Source of the DNA: Desulfovibrionales bacterium
GTDB lineage: Bacteria > Desulfobacterota > Desulfovibrionia > Desulfovibrionales > Desulfomicrobiaceae
Length of the DNA: 36,997 bases
Direction of reading: 5' to 3'
NCBI GenBank assembly: GCA_012729655.1
Contig: JAAYCS010000124.1
Location: forward strand, 1 to 36,997
The translations under genes and the position numbers were made by a program. The notes below the pieces were generated by a model. That model searched no databases, was not told where the DNA came from, and saw nothing but the letters and a program-made list of their open reading frames with translations. The number at the start of each line of letters is the position of its first letter. Within the stretch, counting starts at the first letter, position 1. Shown here one piece after another: positions 7,988 through 15,860 of the stretch.

Positions 7988-8066
7988 GGTTCCTCCTAGG
8001 TATGAAAATAAGGGTGTTGCTGTTCTCGGCAGACTCGACCTGCCAAGGGGTGTAGAAGAAATGCAT
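7977..8066 (-). CDS. Putative 29-residue leader ORF overlapping the acs start
   Basis: An ATG at 8066, preceded by a strong GGGGAGG with 7-nt spacing, opens a 29-codon frame (MHFFYTPWQVES...) that ends at TGA inside acs codon 4. It overlaps acs by 11 nt. The acs ribosome-binding site lies within its last codons, so translational coupling or attenuation is possible. The peptide has no recognisable family. The ORF could be fortuitous; the strong ribosome site is the main argument for it. Confidence 0.4.
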   Translation of the reverse strand: MHFFYTPWQVESAENSNTLIFIPRRNHDT

Positions 8067-8158
8067 TTTGTTTTCCTCCCCTTTCTGGTAAATGGCTGAT
8101 ATTGGCGGTTAACGGACACCCGGCCCGCTTCACGTCGGTAAACGGAGTATTTCGGACG

Positions 8159-10849
8159 ATGAGTGTCAAGCACCTTGAGCTGCTGTTCAAACCCAATTCC
8201 CTGGCCATAATCGGCGCTTCCCGCGATCCGGAATCCATCAGCGCCATCCTCATGCGCAACCTCATGAGCGGAAAGTTTTTGGGGCCTGTCCTTCCCGTTT
8301 CCGGGGCTCAGGAGGCGATCTTCGGGGTCCTGTCCTATGTGGACGTGAAAAGCCTGCCATTGACTCCGGACATGGCCATTCTCTGCTCCTCGGTCTTCGA
8401 TGCCCCGAAACTGCTGGCCGAGCTGGCCGACAACGGCACTCACGTGGCCATGATCATGCACTGGGGATATTCCAACCTGGACTCCAAGGAGAGGGAACAG
8501 GTGGAGGAAAAGATCCGGGCCGTGGTCCGGGAAAAGCAGATCCGCGTTCTGGGTCCCGGGGGGGTGGGCATGATCGTTCCCTCTTCCGGGGTCAATGCCA
8601 GTTTGTCGCGGTTCGGGGCCAAGGAAGGACGCATCGCCTTTGTGACCCAGTCCGACAGCCTGTTCGAATCGGTGCTGGACTGGGCCAAGACCAACAGTGT
8701 CGGCTTTTCCCTTTGCGTCTCCCTGGGCCGTCAGCTGGATGTGGATTTCAGTTCGGTGCTGGACTATCTCGGCTCAGACCCGGCCACCAAAGCCATTCTC
8801 CTCTACGTGGAAACCATTCAGGACGCCCGGAGGTTCATGTCCGCGGCCCGGGCCAGCGCCCGCAACAAGCCCATCCTGGTCATTCGGCCGCGCCGTCTGC
8901 CGTGCAGCCTGCGGGACGCCGCGGCGGAACTGACGGAATCCGATCAGGACCTTATCTACGACGCGGCCTTCCGCCGCGCCGGCATGGTCCGCGTGCACGA
9001 CATCGACTCCCTGTTCGAGGGGGCCAGGACCCTGGCCAACTACAAGCCGTTGCGCGGCAACACCCTGGCCATCATGAGCAATGGCCAGAGTATCGGCCTC
9101 TTGGCGGCCGATGCCCTGGTCAGCGGCGGGGGGGAGCTGGCCACCATCACCGAGGAGACCCAGCTTAAGCTGGAGGAAATCCTGGGGCCGGAGCGCTGCT
9201 CGGACAATCCCATCACCCTGCCGTACAACGCCACGGCCGACATGTACGCTCGGGTGCTGGGCATTCTGGTCCGGGCCAAGGACGTGGGCTGTGTGCTCAT
9301 CCTGCACGTGCCGTTTCAGGGCGCGTCCAGCCTGGAGATCGCCCAGTCCGTCAGCCAGGTGGCCAAGACCAGTCGTTGTCTGGTGCTGGCCAACTGGCTG
9401 GGCGAGGAGACGGTGCGGGAGACCAAGGACATTTTCGAGGAGGCGAACATCCCTATTTTTGACCGGCCAGGAAGGGCTGTCCTGGCCTATCTGCACATGC
9501 TGAGCTACAAGCGGACACAACAGATCCTCATGCAGACGCCCGACTCACTGCCGGCGGATTTCTTTCCTGACACAACCCGGGCCCAGGGGGTGATCAAGGC
9601 CGCACTGGAGCAGGGACGGACCATGCTTTCGGAAGAGGAGGCCCGTCAGGTTCTGGAGTCCTATGGCGTGCCGGTCGTGGAAACCAGAATCTGCAGATCG
9701 GCCATGCAGGCCGTGGATGCGGCCTCGGAAATCGGCTTTCCCGTGGCCCTCAAGATCAGATCCCCGCAGATCGTCCACCCCTTCGACATAGGTGGTGTGG
9801 CCCTGGACTTGACCACGCCGGACCTGGTTTTCGAAGCAGCGGCCAACATGTCTGCCCGCGTCCACTCCCAGGTGCCCAACGCCTACATCGAGGGTTTCAC
9901 GGTGCAGAAGATGGGGCGTCGTCCCGGGGCCCACGAACTCTTTATTTCCGTCTTCACGGACAAAACGTTTGGGCCCATGCTGCGCTTCGGGCATGGCGGA
10001 GTTGCCGCGCCGATCATCAAGGACGAGGCCGTGGCCTTGCCGCCCCTGAACATGGGGTTGGCCAGGGAACTCATCTTCCGCACGCGCATCTCCAAACTGC
10101 TGGCAGGCTCCAAGCGGCATGCCGGCGCCGACATCGAGGACATCTGCCTGGCCTTGATCCAGGTCAACCAGCTGGTCATCGATGTGCCCCAGATCGTGGG
10201 CCTGGAAATGAATCCGCTCTTTGCCGACGACAAGGGGGTGTTGGCCCTGGGGGCCCGAATCTGGATCCAGCCTGCCCACGGGACCGGTCCGGAGCGTCTG
10301 GCCATCCGGCCCTACCCGCGCGAGCTGGAGGAATGCGTGCGCCTCAAAACCGGCGAACAGGTCCTGCTGCGGCCCATCCGACCCGAGGACGCCGTGGCCC
10401 ATTTGAATTTCATCCACAGCCTGTCCGAGGAGGACCTGCGCCTGCGTTTCTTTGGGCTGGTGCAGAACTTTGTGTTGAGCGACATGCCCAAGTTCACCCA
10501 GATCGACTATGACCGGGAAATGGCCTTCATCGCCACGCGCACGGTGGGGGACACGCCCGAAACCCTGGGCGTGGTGCGCACATCGACCAAGCCAGACAAT
10601 TCCTCGGCCGAATTCGCCATCATCGTCCGTTCGGACATGAAAGGAACTGCCCTTGGATCCCTTCTGTTCGAGAAGATGATCCGCTACTGCAAAAGTCGCG
10701 GAACCCGTTACCTCGAAGGCCAGACCATGCCCCGCAACAAGGGCATGATCGGCCTGGCCAAACGTTTTGGGCTGAGCGTGACCCACAACTACGAGGAAGA
10801 GCTGGTGGAAATGCGCCTGTCCCTGTGGGAGTGGGAACCCGGGCGGTAA
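8159..10849 (+). CDS. pat: Pat-like protein lysine acetyltransferase (acyl-CoA synthetase-like + GNAT)
   Basis: The product is 896 residues. Residues 1-450 resemble the CoA-binding alpha half of NDP-forming acyl-CoA synthetases (SLAIIGASRDPESI, later MSNGQSIGLLAADAL). Residues 480-700 resemble the ATP-grasp beta half (EEEARQVLESYGVPV, then FGHGGVAAPIIKDEAVALPPLN). Residues 730-890 are a GNAT domain with RSDMKGTALGSLLFEKM. The catalytic histidine of active synthetases, normally in a SHTGAL-like motif, is replaced by AELTES near residue 255, so the synthetase part is probably a sensor rather than an enzyme. Pat proteins acetylate the catalytic lysine of acetyl-CoA synthetase, and acs is the divergent neighbour. 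The start is the ATG beginning MSVKHLELL; GGAG lies 12 nt upstream. An upstream TTG in frame is less likely. Confidence 0.85.
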   Translation: MSVKHLELLFKPNSLAIIGASRDPESISAILMRNLMSGKFLGPVLPVSGAQEAIFGVLSYVDVKSLPLTPDMAILCSSVFDAPKLLAELADNGTHVAMIMHWGYSNLDSKEREQVEEKIRAVVREKQIRVLGPGGVGMIVPSSGVNASLSRFGAKEGRIAFVTQSDSLFESVLDWAKTNSVGFSLCVSLGRQLDVDFSSVLDYLGSDPATKAILLYVETIQDARRFMSAARASARNKPILVIRPRRLPCSLRDAAAELTESDQDLIYDAAFRRAGMVRVHDIDSLFEGARTLANYKPLRGNTLAIMSNGQSIGLLAADALVSGGGELATITEETQLKLEEILGPERCSDNPITLPYNATADMYARVLGILVRAKDVGCVLILHVPFQGASSLEIAQSVSQVAKTSRCLVLANWLGEETVRETKDIFEEANIPIFDRPGRAVLAYLHMLSYKRTQQILMQTPDSLPADFFPDTTRAQGVIKAALEQGRTMLSEEEARQVLESYGVPVVETRICRSAMQAVDAASEIGFPVALKIRSPQIVHPFDIGGVALDLTTPDLVFEAAANMSARVHSQVPNAYIEGFTVQKMGRRPGAHELFISVFTDKTFGPMLRFGHGGVAAPIIKDEAVALPPLNMGLARELIFRTRISKLLAGSKRHAGADIEDICLALIQVNQLVIDVPQIVGLEMNPLFADDKGVLALGARIWIQPAHGTGPERLAIRPYPRELEECVRLKTGEQVLLRPIRPEDAVAHLNFIHSLSEEDLRLRFFGLVQNFVLSDMPKFTQIDYDREMAFIATRTVGDTPETLGVVRTSTKPDNSSAEFAIIVRSDMKGTALGSLLFEKMIRYCKSRGTRYLEGQTMPRNKGMIGLAKRFGLSVTHNYEEELVEMRLSLWEWEPGR

Positions 10850-10856
10850 TGTTCCT

Positions 10857-10892
10857 GGCGTCTGGTGCATCGGCGGTCTTCCGGCAGACGCC
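10857..10892 (+). repeat. Perfect 8-bp inverted repeat after pat
   Basis: GGCGTCTG (10857-10864) and CAGACGCC (10885-10892) can form an 8-bp stem with a 20-nt loop, 7 bp after the pat stop. No T-run follows on either strand, so it is not a classical terminator. Confidence 0.5.
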
Positions 10893-10981
10893 TGCGTGCC
10901 GCATCGTCGGCCTGAGGTTTGTGGGAGAACGGCCAGTGCAATCCTTTGTCCTGAGCTGAGTGAACTGGAAGGGGAGAATCT

Positions 10982-12268
10982 ATGCATAAATCCGAAACGG
11001 CCACGTTGATCATCGACGGGCAGACATACGAGTTGCCTGTGCTCCGGGGTACGGAGGACGAGGTGGCCCTGGACGTGAGCAACCTGCGCAGCCAGGCCGG
11101 GGTGATCACGTTCGATCCGGGCTACGCCAATACAGGGGCGTGTTACAGCGCCATCAGTTTTGTGGACGGGGAAAAAGGAATCCTGCGCTATCGCGGCTAC
11201 CCCATCGAACAGCTGGCCAAATTCAGTTCCTTCGTGGAAACAGCCATGCTGCTGGTTTTCGGGGAACTCCCTTCCAGGGAAGAGCGCGAGGCCTTCCGGA
11301 CCATGCTCGGAGATCAGGCCCTTCTGCATGAGGATCTCATGCACCACTTCGAGGGCTTCCCGCCCCACGGGCATCCCATGGCCATTCTCTCGGCGGTCAT
11401 CAATTCCCTGGGGGCCTATCATCCGGACCTGCTGCAGATCGAGACCGTGGAGGAATTCCGGCAGGCCGTGGCCAAACTGATGAGCAAGGTGAGGACCATC
11501 GCGGCTTTCAGCTACCGCAAGTCCATGGGCCGTCCCATCATCTATCCGGATCCGAGCCGTTCCTACTGTGAGAATTTCCTGCACATGATGTTCACCGTGC
11601 CTTACAAGGAGCACGTGCCTTCGCCCGAGGCCCAGAAGGCGCTGGATCTCTTCCTGCTGGTCCATGCTGACCACGAGCAGAATTGCTCCTGCTCCACGGT
11701 GCGCATGGTTGGATCCTCCGAAGCCAACCTTTTCGCCTCGGTTTCTGCCGGCATCTGCGCGCTGTGGGGACGGCTGCATGGGGGCGCCAACTCCGCCGTG
11801 GTGCACATGCTCCAGCACATCCGGGAAGGGGATTTCACCGTCAAGGACTGTATCGAGAAGGTGAAGAAGAAGGAGTTCCGGCTCATGGGTTTCGGCCACC
11901 GGGTGTACAAGAATTTCGATCCCCGGGCCAAGGTCCTGAAGGAATGCGCCACCGAGCTCCTGAATTCCCTCAGAATCAATGACCGGCTGTTGGACATTGC
12001 CCAGGAACTGGAGGAGATCGCCCTGAAGGACGAGTTTTTCCTCTCCCGCAGGCTCTACCCCAATGTGGACTTCTATTCCGGACTCATCCTGCGCGCACTG
12101 AACATTCCGGTGAACATGTTCCCGGTCATGTTCGCCATGGGCCGCATGCCTGGTTGGATCGCCCACTGGCATGAACAGCACATGGAAGAGAGCACGCGCA
12201 TTCATCGTCCGCGGCAAGTCTATGTTGGACCGAACATACGGGACTACGTCCTCATGAAGGACCGCTGA
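10982..12268 (+). CDS. gltA: Citrate synthase (Si-type)
   Basis: The 428-residue protein condenses acetyl-CoA with oxaloacetate. It follows the hexameric bacterial enzyme along its length: an N-terminal beta segment, then TFDPGYANTGACYSAISFVDGEKG, LRYRGYPIEQLA, the histidine region LWGRLHGGANSAVVHML, MGFGHRVYKNFDPRAKV, and VDFYSGLILRALNIP. The DHEQN segment is followed by CSCSTVR, a small variation on the usual STSTVR. GGGGAG precedes the ATG. It lies 130 bp after pat on the same strand, consistent with an acetyl-CoA-handling neighbourhood. Many sulfate reducers of this group use the unrelated Re-type enzyme, so a Si-type enzyme is worth noting. Confidence 0.95.
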   Translation: MHKSETATLIIDGQTYELPVLRGTEDEVALDVSNLRSQAGVITFDPGYANTGACYSAISFVDGEKGILRYRGYPIEQLAKFSSFVETAMLLVFGELPSREEREAFRTMLGDQALLHEDLMHHFEGFPPHGHPMAILSAVINSLGAYHPDLLQIETVEEFRQAVAKLMSKVRTIAAFSYRKSMGRPIIYPDPSRSYCENFLHMMFTVPYKEHVPSPEAQKALDLFLLVHADHEQNCSCSTVRMVGSSEANLFASVSAGICALWGRLHGGANSAVVHMLQHIREGDFTVKDCIEKVKKKEFRLMGFGHRVYKNFDPRAKVLKECATELLNSLRINDRLLDIAQELEEIALKDEFFLSRRLYPNVDFYSGLILRALNIPVNMFPVMFAMGRMPGWIAHWHEQHMEESTRIHRPRQVYVGPNIRDYVLMKDR

Positions 12269-12368
12269 CCAAGGGGGGGTGGTCGACTCCCCTGCGCAGG
12301 TGCCGTGCGCGTTGCCGCGAAACGGCCCCGGTTTTTGTCTTTATCCCGCGACTGCGCCAGGTAGTTTC

Positions 12369-13397
12369 ATGCACCCCCACGCCCTTCGAACCATGCTTTC
12401 CGCTGTCTTGCCTGTAGGCAGGAGGGAACTTGACTCCCGGCTGGTGCTGGCCCCCATGGCCGGGCTTGGTCATGTGGCGTTCAGGGAGGTCCTGGCCGGG
12501 TTCGGGGGATTTGGGTTCATGGTCACGGAAATGTGCAACGCCCTGGCCGTCCCGTCTGAGAACAGGCACTCTTCCGCGGTCTTTCGCTGGCGGGACGAGG
12601 AGGCCGGACGACTGGTCTGCCAGATTTTCGGGGGCGAGCCGCAGTCCATGGCCCGGGCCGCGAGCAGGATCGAGGCCGAAGGCTTCATGGGGGTGGACAT
12701 CAACATGGGCTGTTCCGTGGCCGCCATCTGCAAGAGGGGATATGGCGCGGCCCTGCTGAGGGATCCCCAGCGGGCCGTGGCCATTGTCCGCGCCGTGCGC
12801 CAGGCCGTTGGCTGTCCGGTAATGGTCAAGTTCCGCAGCGGGTGGGGAAATTCGCCCGACTTGGCGGTGGATTTGGCCCAGCGCTTCGAGGAGGCAGGCG
12901 CTGACCTGCTGACCTTCCATCCGCGCGTGGCCCCGGACCGCCGGTCCAGGCCGCCCAGACAGGAGCATATCCGGGCCGTGGTCGAGGCGGTGTCCATCCC
13001 GGTTCTGGGCAATGGGGACGTCTTTTCCGCCGCCCACTGCAGCCGCATGCTTTGCGAGACCGGGTGCGCCGGGGTGTCCATCGGCCGCATGGCCGTTGCC
13101 CGGCCGTGGATATTTGCCGAGCTGACCGCCGGATTCGTTCCGGACCAGGGCATCTATCTGCGCACCGCCCTGGCCATGATCGAACGCATCTGGCACTGGT
13201 TCGAGCCAACGCGGGCCATCAAGCTGTACAAAAAATACGCGGTCTATCTGGCGGCCAACTTTGTCCACGGCCACAGCCTCTGGCCGGAGCTGGTCCGGGG
13301 GCACACGCGGGAGGCCATGGCCGACAATGCGTGGCGGATCCTGTCCAGGTTTCCGCAAGTGGCTTCGACCCCCAACGCCTTCCTGTTTACCGCCTGA
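12369..13397 (+). CDS. dus: tRNA-dihydrouridine synthase
   Basis: The flavoprotein reduces uridines in tRNA D-loops. The 342-residue product has a TIM-barrel Dus domain: LVLAPMAGLGHVAFR, then INMGCSVAAICKRGYGAALLRDP with the motif cysteine (usually GCP, here GCS), VMVKFRSGW, LTFHPRVAPDR, and VLGNGDVFS with GVSIGRMAVARPWIF. The ATG at 12369 gives MHPHALRTML; an in-frame ATG at 12393 is equally possible, and the ribosome-binding site is weak for both. It is the first of four closely packed genes with a membrane protein, pyrC and a J-domain protein. Which D-loop position it modifies cannot be told. Confidence 0.9.
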   Translation: MHPHALRTMLSAVLPVGRRELDSRLVLAPMAGLGHVAFREVLAGFGGFGFMVTEMCNALAVPSENRHSSAVFRWRDEEAGRLVCQIFGGEPQSMARAASRIEAEGFMGVDINMGCSVAAICKRGYGAALLRDPQRAVAIVRAVRQAVGCPVMVKFRSGWGNSPDLAVDLAQRFEEAGADLLTFHPRVAPDRRSRPPRQEHIRAVVEAVSIPVLGNGDVFSAAHCSRMLCETGCAGVSIGRMAVARPWIFAELTAGFVPDQGIYLRTALAMIERIWHWFEPTRAIKLYKKYAVYLAANFVHGHSLWPELVRGHTREAMADNAWRILSRFPQVASTPNAFLFTA

Positions 13398-13401
13398 GTC
13401 A

Positions 13402-13845
13402 GTGGAACAATTTTTTTTGGAGTACGGCCTGCACGGCCTTTTCGGGTTGTCCTTCGTGGCGGCCTCGTTTTTTCCCGCGGCGTCCGAAGCGGGCCTGGCG
13501 GCCTTGATCCTGGCAGGAGGGGAGCCCATGCTTTGCGTGGCGGTGGCCACGGCGGGCAATACTCTGGGGGCGGTGACCACCTGGGCACTGGGGCGGTGGG
13601 GGAGCGAAGCCTTTCTGGCCAGGCTGCTGCGCCTGTCCGCACAGGATCGGGACCGGGCCAAACGCATCTTCGGCCGTTACGGTCCGTGGAGCCTCTTCCT
13701 GGCCTGGGTTCCGGTCATCGGCGACCCTCTTTGCGCCATAGCCGGACTTCTCGGCCTGCCCCTGACCGCGTTTCTCCCCCCAGTCCTGCTGGGCAAGCTG
13801 GCTCGCTACGCGGCCCTTGCCTATCTTGTTTCCGGACCTAATTGA
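13402..13845 (+). CDS. DedA/YqaA-family small inner-membrane protein
   Basis: This 147-residue, strongly hydrophobic protein starts at a GTG 4 bp after the dus stop codon, so translation is probably coupled. It begins VEQFFLEYGLHGLFGLSFVAASFFP (shown in parts), followed by GNTLGAVTTWALGRWG and a late VPVIGDPLCAIAGLLGLPL. This matches short YqaA/VTT-domain proteins with about four membrane segments. DedA-type proteins are linked to lipid flipping and proton-dependent membrane homeostasis; the function of the short forms is unclear. The GTG start is chosen because earlier codons overlap dus and no other start is near. Confidence 0.75.
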   Translation: MEQFFLEYGLHGLFGLSFVAASFFPAASEAGLAALILAGGEPMLCVAVATAGNTLGAVTTWALGRWGSEAFLARLLRLSAQDRDRAKRIFGRYGPWSLFLAWVPVIGDPLCAIAGLLGLPLTAFLPPVLLGKLARYAALAYLVSGPN

Positions 13846-13862
13846 GGTGTTCAGGAGGTTTC

Positions 13863-14855
13863 ATGCTCATCCTGCATTCCCCTGTCGACATGCATGTTCA
13901 TCTGCGCCAGGGCCCGATGCTCTCCCTGGTGGCCCCGTATACGGCCCGTGATTTTGCCGCAGCAGTGGCCATGCCCAACCTGACCACGCCGGTGACCGAT
14001 GCAGAGCAGGTCCTCTCCTACCGTGAGTCAATCCTGGCCGCTGTGGCCGGACATGTTTTCGAGCCCCTGATGACGCTTTTTTTCCGACCGTTTTCTCGTC
14101 AGGAACTGCAGGCCGTCAAGCCGCACATTCTGGGGGTCAAGCTCTACCCTTCCGGGATGACGACGCATTCCGAAACCGGAGTGGCCGAACTGGACCAGGC
14201 CGAACCGACCCTGGCGCTTATGGAGGAACTGGACATCCCCCTTCTCGTGCATGGGGAGGCGTGCGGGTTCGTCATGGACCGTGAGGCCTTGTTCCTGCCT
14301 GTCGCGGAACGCTGGGCCCGCAACTTTCCCCGCTTGCGCATCGTCCTGGAGCACCTCACCACCCGCCAGGCCGTAACCCTGCTGGACAGGGTCGACCGGA
14401 TGTACGCCACCATCACCCTGCACCACCTGCTGCTGACCCTGGACGACGTGCTGGGAGGGCTCATGCAGCCCCACCTTTTCTGCAAGCCCATCGCCAAGCG
14501 CCCCGAGGACCGGGACGCCTTGCAGCAAGCGGCACTTGCTCACCCCAAGGTCTTCTTCGGCAGCGACACGGCGCCCCACCCTGTCGAGGCAAAGGAGGCG
14601 CCAGGCTGCGCGGCGGGAATTTTTTCCGCACCCGTGGCCCTGCCCGCCCTGGCCGATTTTTTCGAGCAGCACAAGGCCTTGGACCGTCTGCAGGGGTTTG
14701 TTTCGGACCAGGCCTGCGCTGCCTACGGCCTGCGCCCTCCGCGCAAGGAAGTGCGCCTGGTGCGCGAAACCTGGACCGTGCCGCGCCGAATCGGCACCGT
14801 GGTGCCCTATCTGGCCGGCAAACCTCTGAACTGGCGGGTGGACGCATGTACATAG
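13863..14855 (+). CDS. pyrC: Dihydroorotase
   Basis: The 330-residue enzyme cyclises carbamoyl-aspartate to dihydroorotate in pyrimidine synthesis. Zinc ligands are visible in order: DMHVHLRQG (HxH), GVKLYPSG with the carboxylated lysine, LLVHGEA, LEHLTTR, and the catalytic aspartate in FFGSDTAPHP. Length and motifs fit the PyrC class with a short chain. AGGAGG lies 5 nt before the ATG at 13863; the frame is open upstream but unsupported. The next gene starts inside its last codons. Confidence 0.95.
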   Translation: MLILHSPVDMHVHLRQGPMLSLVAPYTARDFAAAVAMPNLTTPVTDAEQVLSYRESILAAVAGHVFEPLMTLFFRPFSRQELQAVKPHILGVKLYPSGMTTHSETGVAELDQAEPTLALMEELDIPLLVHGEACGFVMDREALFLPVAERWARNFPRLRIVLEHLTTRQAVTLLDRVDRMYATITLHHLLLTLDDVLGGLMQPHLFCKPIAKRPEDRDALQQAALAHPKVFFGSDTAPHPVEAKEAPGCAAGIFSAPVALPALADFFEQHKALDRLQGFVSDQACAAYGLRPPRKEVRLVRETWTVPRRIGTVVPYLAGKPLNWRVDACT

Positions 14856-15820
14856 CCGCATTGAAGGAGACGAGGGGCACGCGGTATGAACTGCGCAGGA
14901 CAGTTTCCCGCGGGTCAGGGCTGGACTATGAGGTGCTTGCCGATCTGGGGGGAGATCCGGCCCGCTTGGTCGCGTTCACGCGCTTTGGCATCGTCTATGC
15001 GGAGGAGCTTCTGGAAGCACTGGCCTGCCATGACCTGGACATGGACGAGCTGGATGAGGTGTTCGGGTTCCTGGCGCCCAGGGGATTTGAGCCCCGCGCT
15101 GCGCGGCCCAGACCATGGACCCGGACCACAATGACCCTTACCCAGGAGCAGCTCATCCTGGAACTTCCGGCTTTTGACCGCCGGCGGATGGCGTATCTGC
15201 GTTCCGGGGAGGTCAATTTGAGCCGCATTGACGAGGTCAATCCCAAGCTTTTCCGCATTCTGGTCGGAAAATGTCGGGACGAGGTGGAGCAGATGTTTCT
15301 GCGCATGGAACGGGAGCTTCCCGTGCACGAGGCGCGCACCTATGTGTACGCGGTTTTCAACCTGCAACGACACTTTGCGTCGCTTTCGGCCAGGATCATG
15401 CCCGAGGCCCTGGAGGAAAGACTCGTGGACGAGGCCTTTCTGTGTGAATACTGCGCTCTGGAGAAGAACTCAGAAATATGGGGCGGACATGAAGGTGCGG
15501 CCCGGGTCTATCTCAGGCGGTACGCAATCATGCACTATGACCACGCATTCGGTCCTGATCCGACGTTTGCCCGCATCTTTCAGAATTTTATGAATGATTT
15601 CAGGCGTCACAAGCCCAGGGCGAAGCCCGTGACCCCGGAGCGGGTGCATGCGCTTTTCGGCCTGAGCATGGGTCAGATCCGGGCCCTGTCCCGTCGGGAA
15701 TTCGCCCGGATTTTCCGCAGGAAGGCCATGTCCATGCATCCGGACAAAGGTGGGGACCATGACGCCTTTGTGGAACTTCTGGAAACCTACAAGCAGATCG
15801 TGAGCAGCAAGGGGGAATAG
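14846..15820 (+). CDS. Protein of unknown function with C-terminal J-domain
   Basis: The 324-residue product overlaps pyrC by 10 nt. Residues 1-250 match no family I recognise; they are charged and soluble, with no signal peptide or membrane segment. The last 60 residues form a J-domain: FGLSMGQIRALSRREFARIF, then RRKAMSMHPDKGGDHDAF with the HPD motif needed to stimulate DnaK ATPase. A J-domain at the C-terminus suggests that the N-terminal part brings a specific client to DnaK. Its link to pyrimidine synthesis is only positional. The J-domain call is firm and the rest is unknown. Confidence 0.8.
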   Translation: MYIAALKETRGTRYELRRTVSRGSGLDYEVLADLGGDPARLVAFTRFGIVYAEELLEALACHDLDMDELDEVFGFLAPRGFEPRAARPRPWTRTTMTLTQEQLILELPAFDRRRMAYLRSGEVNLSRIDEVNPKLFRILVGKCRDEVEQMFLRMERELPVHEARTYVYAVFNLQRHFASLSARIMPEALEERLVDEAFLCEYCALEKNSEIWGGHEGAARVYLRRYAIMHYDHAFGPDPTFARIFQNFMNDFRRHKPRAKPVTPERVHALFGLSMGQIRALSRREFARIFRRKAMSMHPDKGGDHDAFVELLETYKQIVSSKGE

Positions 15821-15860
15821 CGGATGCCCCTGGTCCGGCATTTCAGGTCCTGCCCAGGGA

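Noticed and set aside
7988-8461. Upstream extension of the acs frame
   Set aside because: The extra residues overlap the divergent pat gene and are not acetyl-CoA-synthetase-like. AGGAGG before 7987 fixes the start.
9545-12217. 890-codon open frame on the minus strand across pat and gltA
   Set aside because: It is antisense to two well-supported genes and spans their intergenic region. No domain is recognisable.
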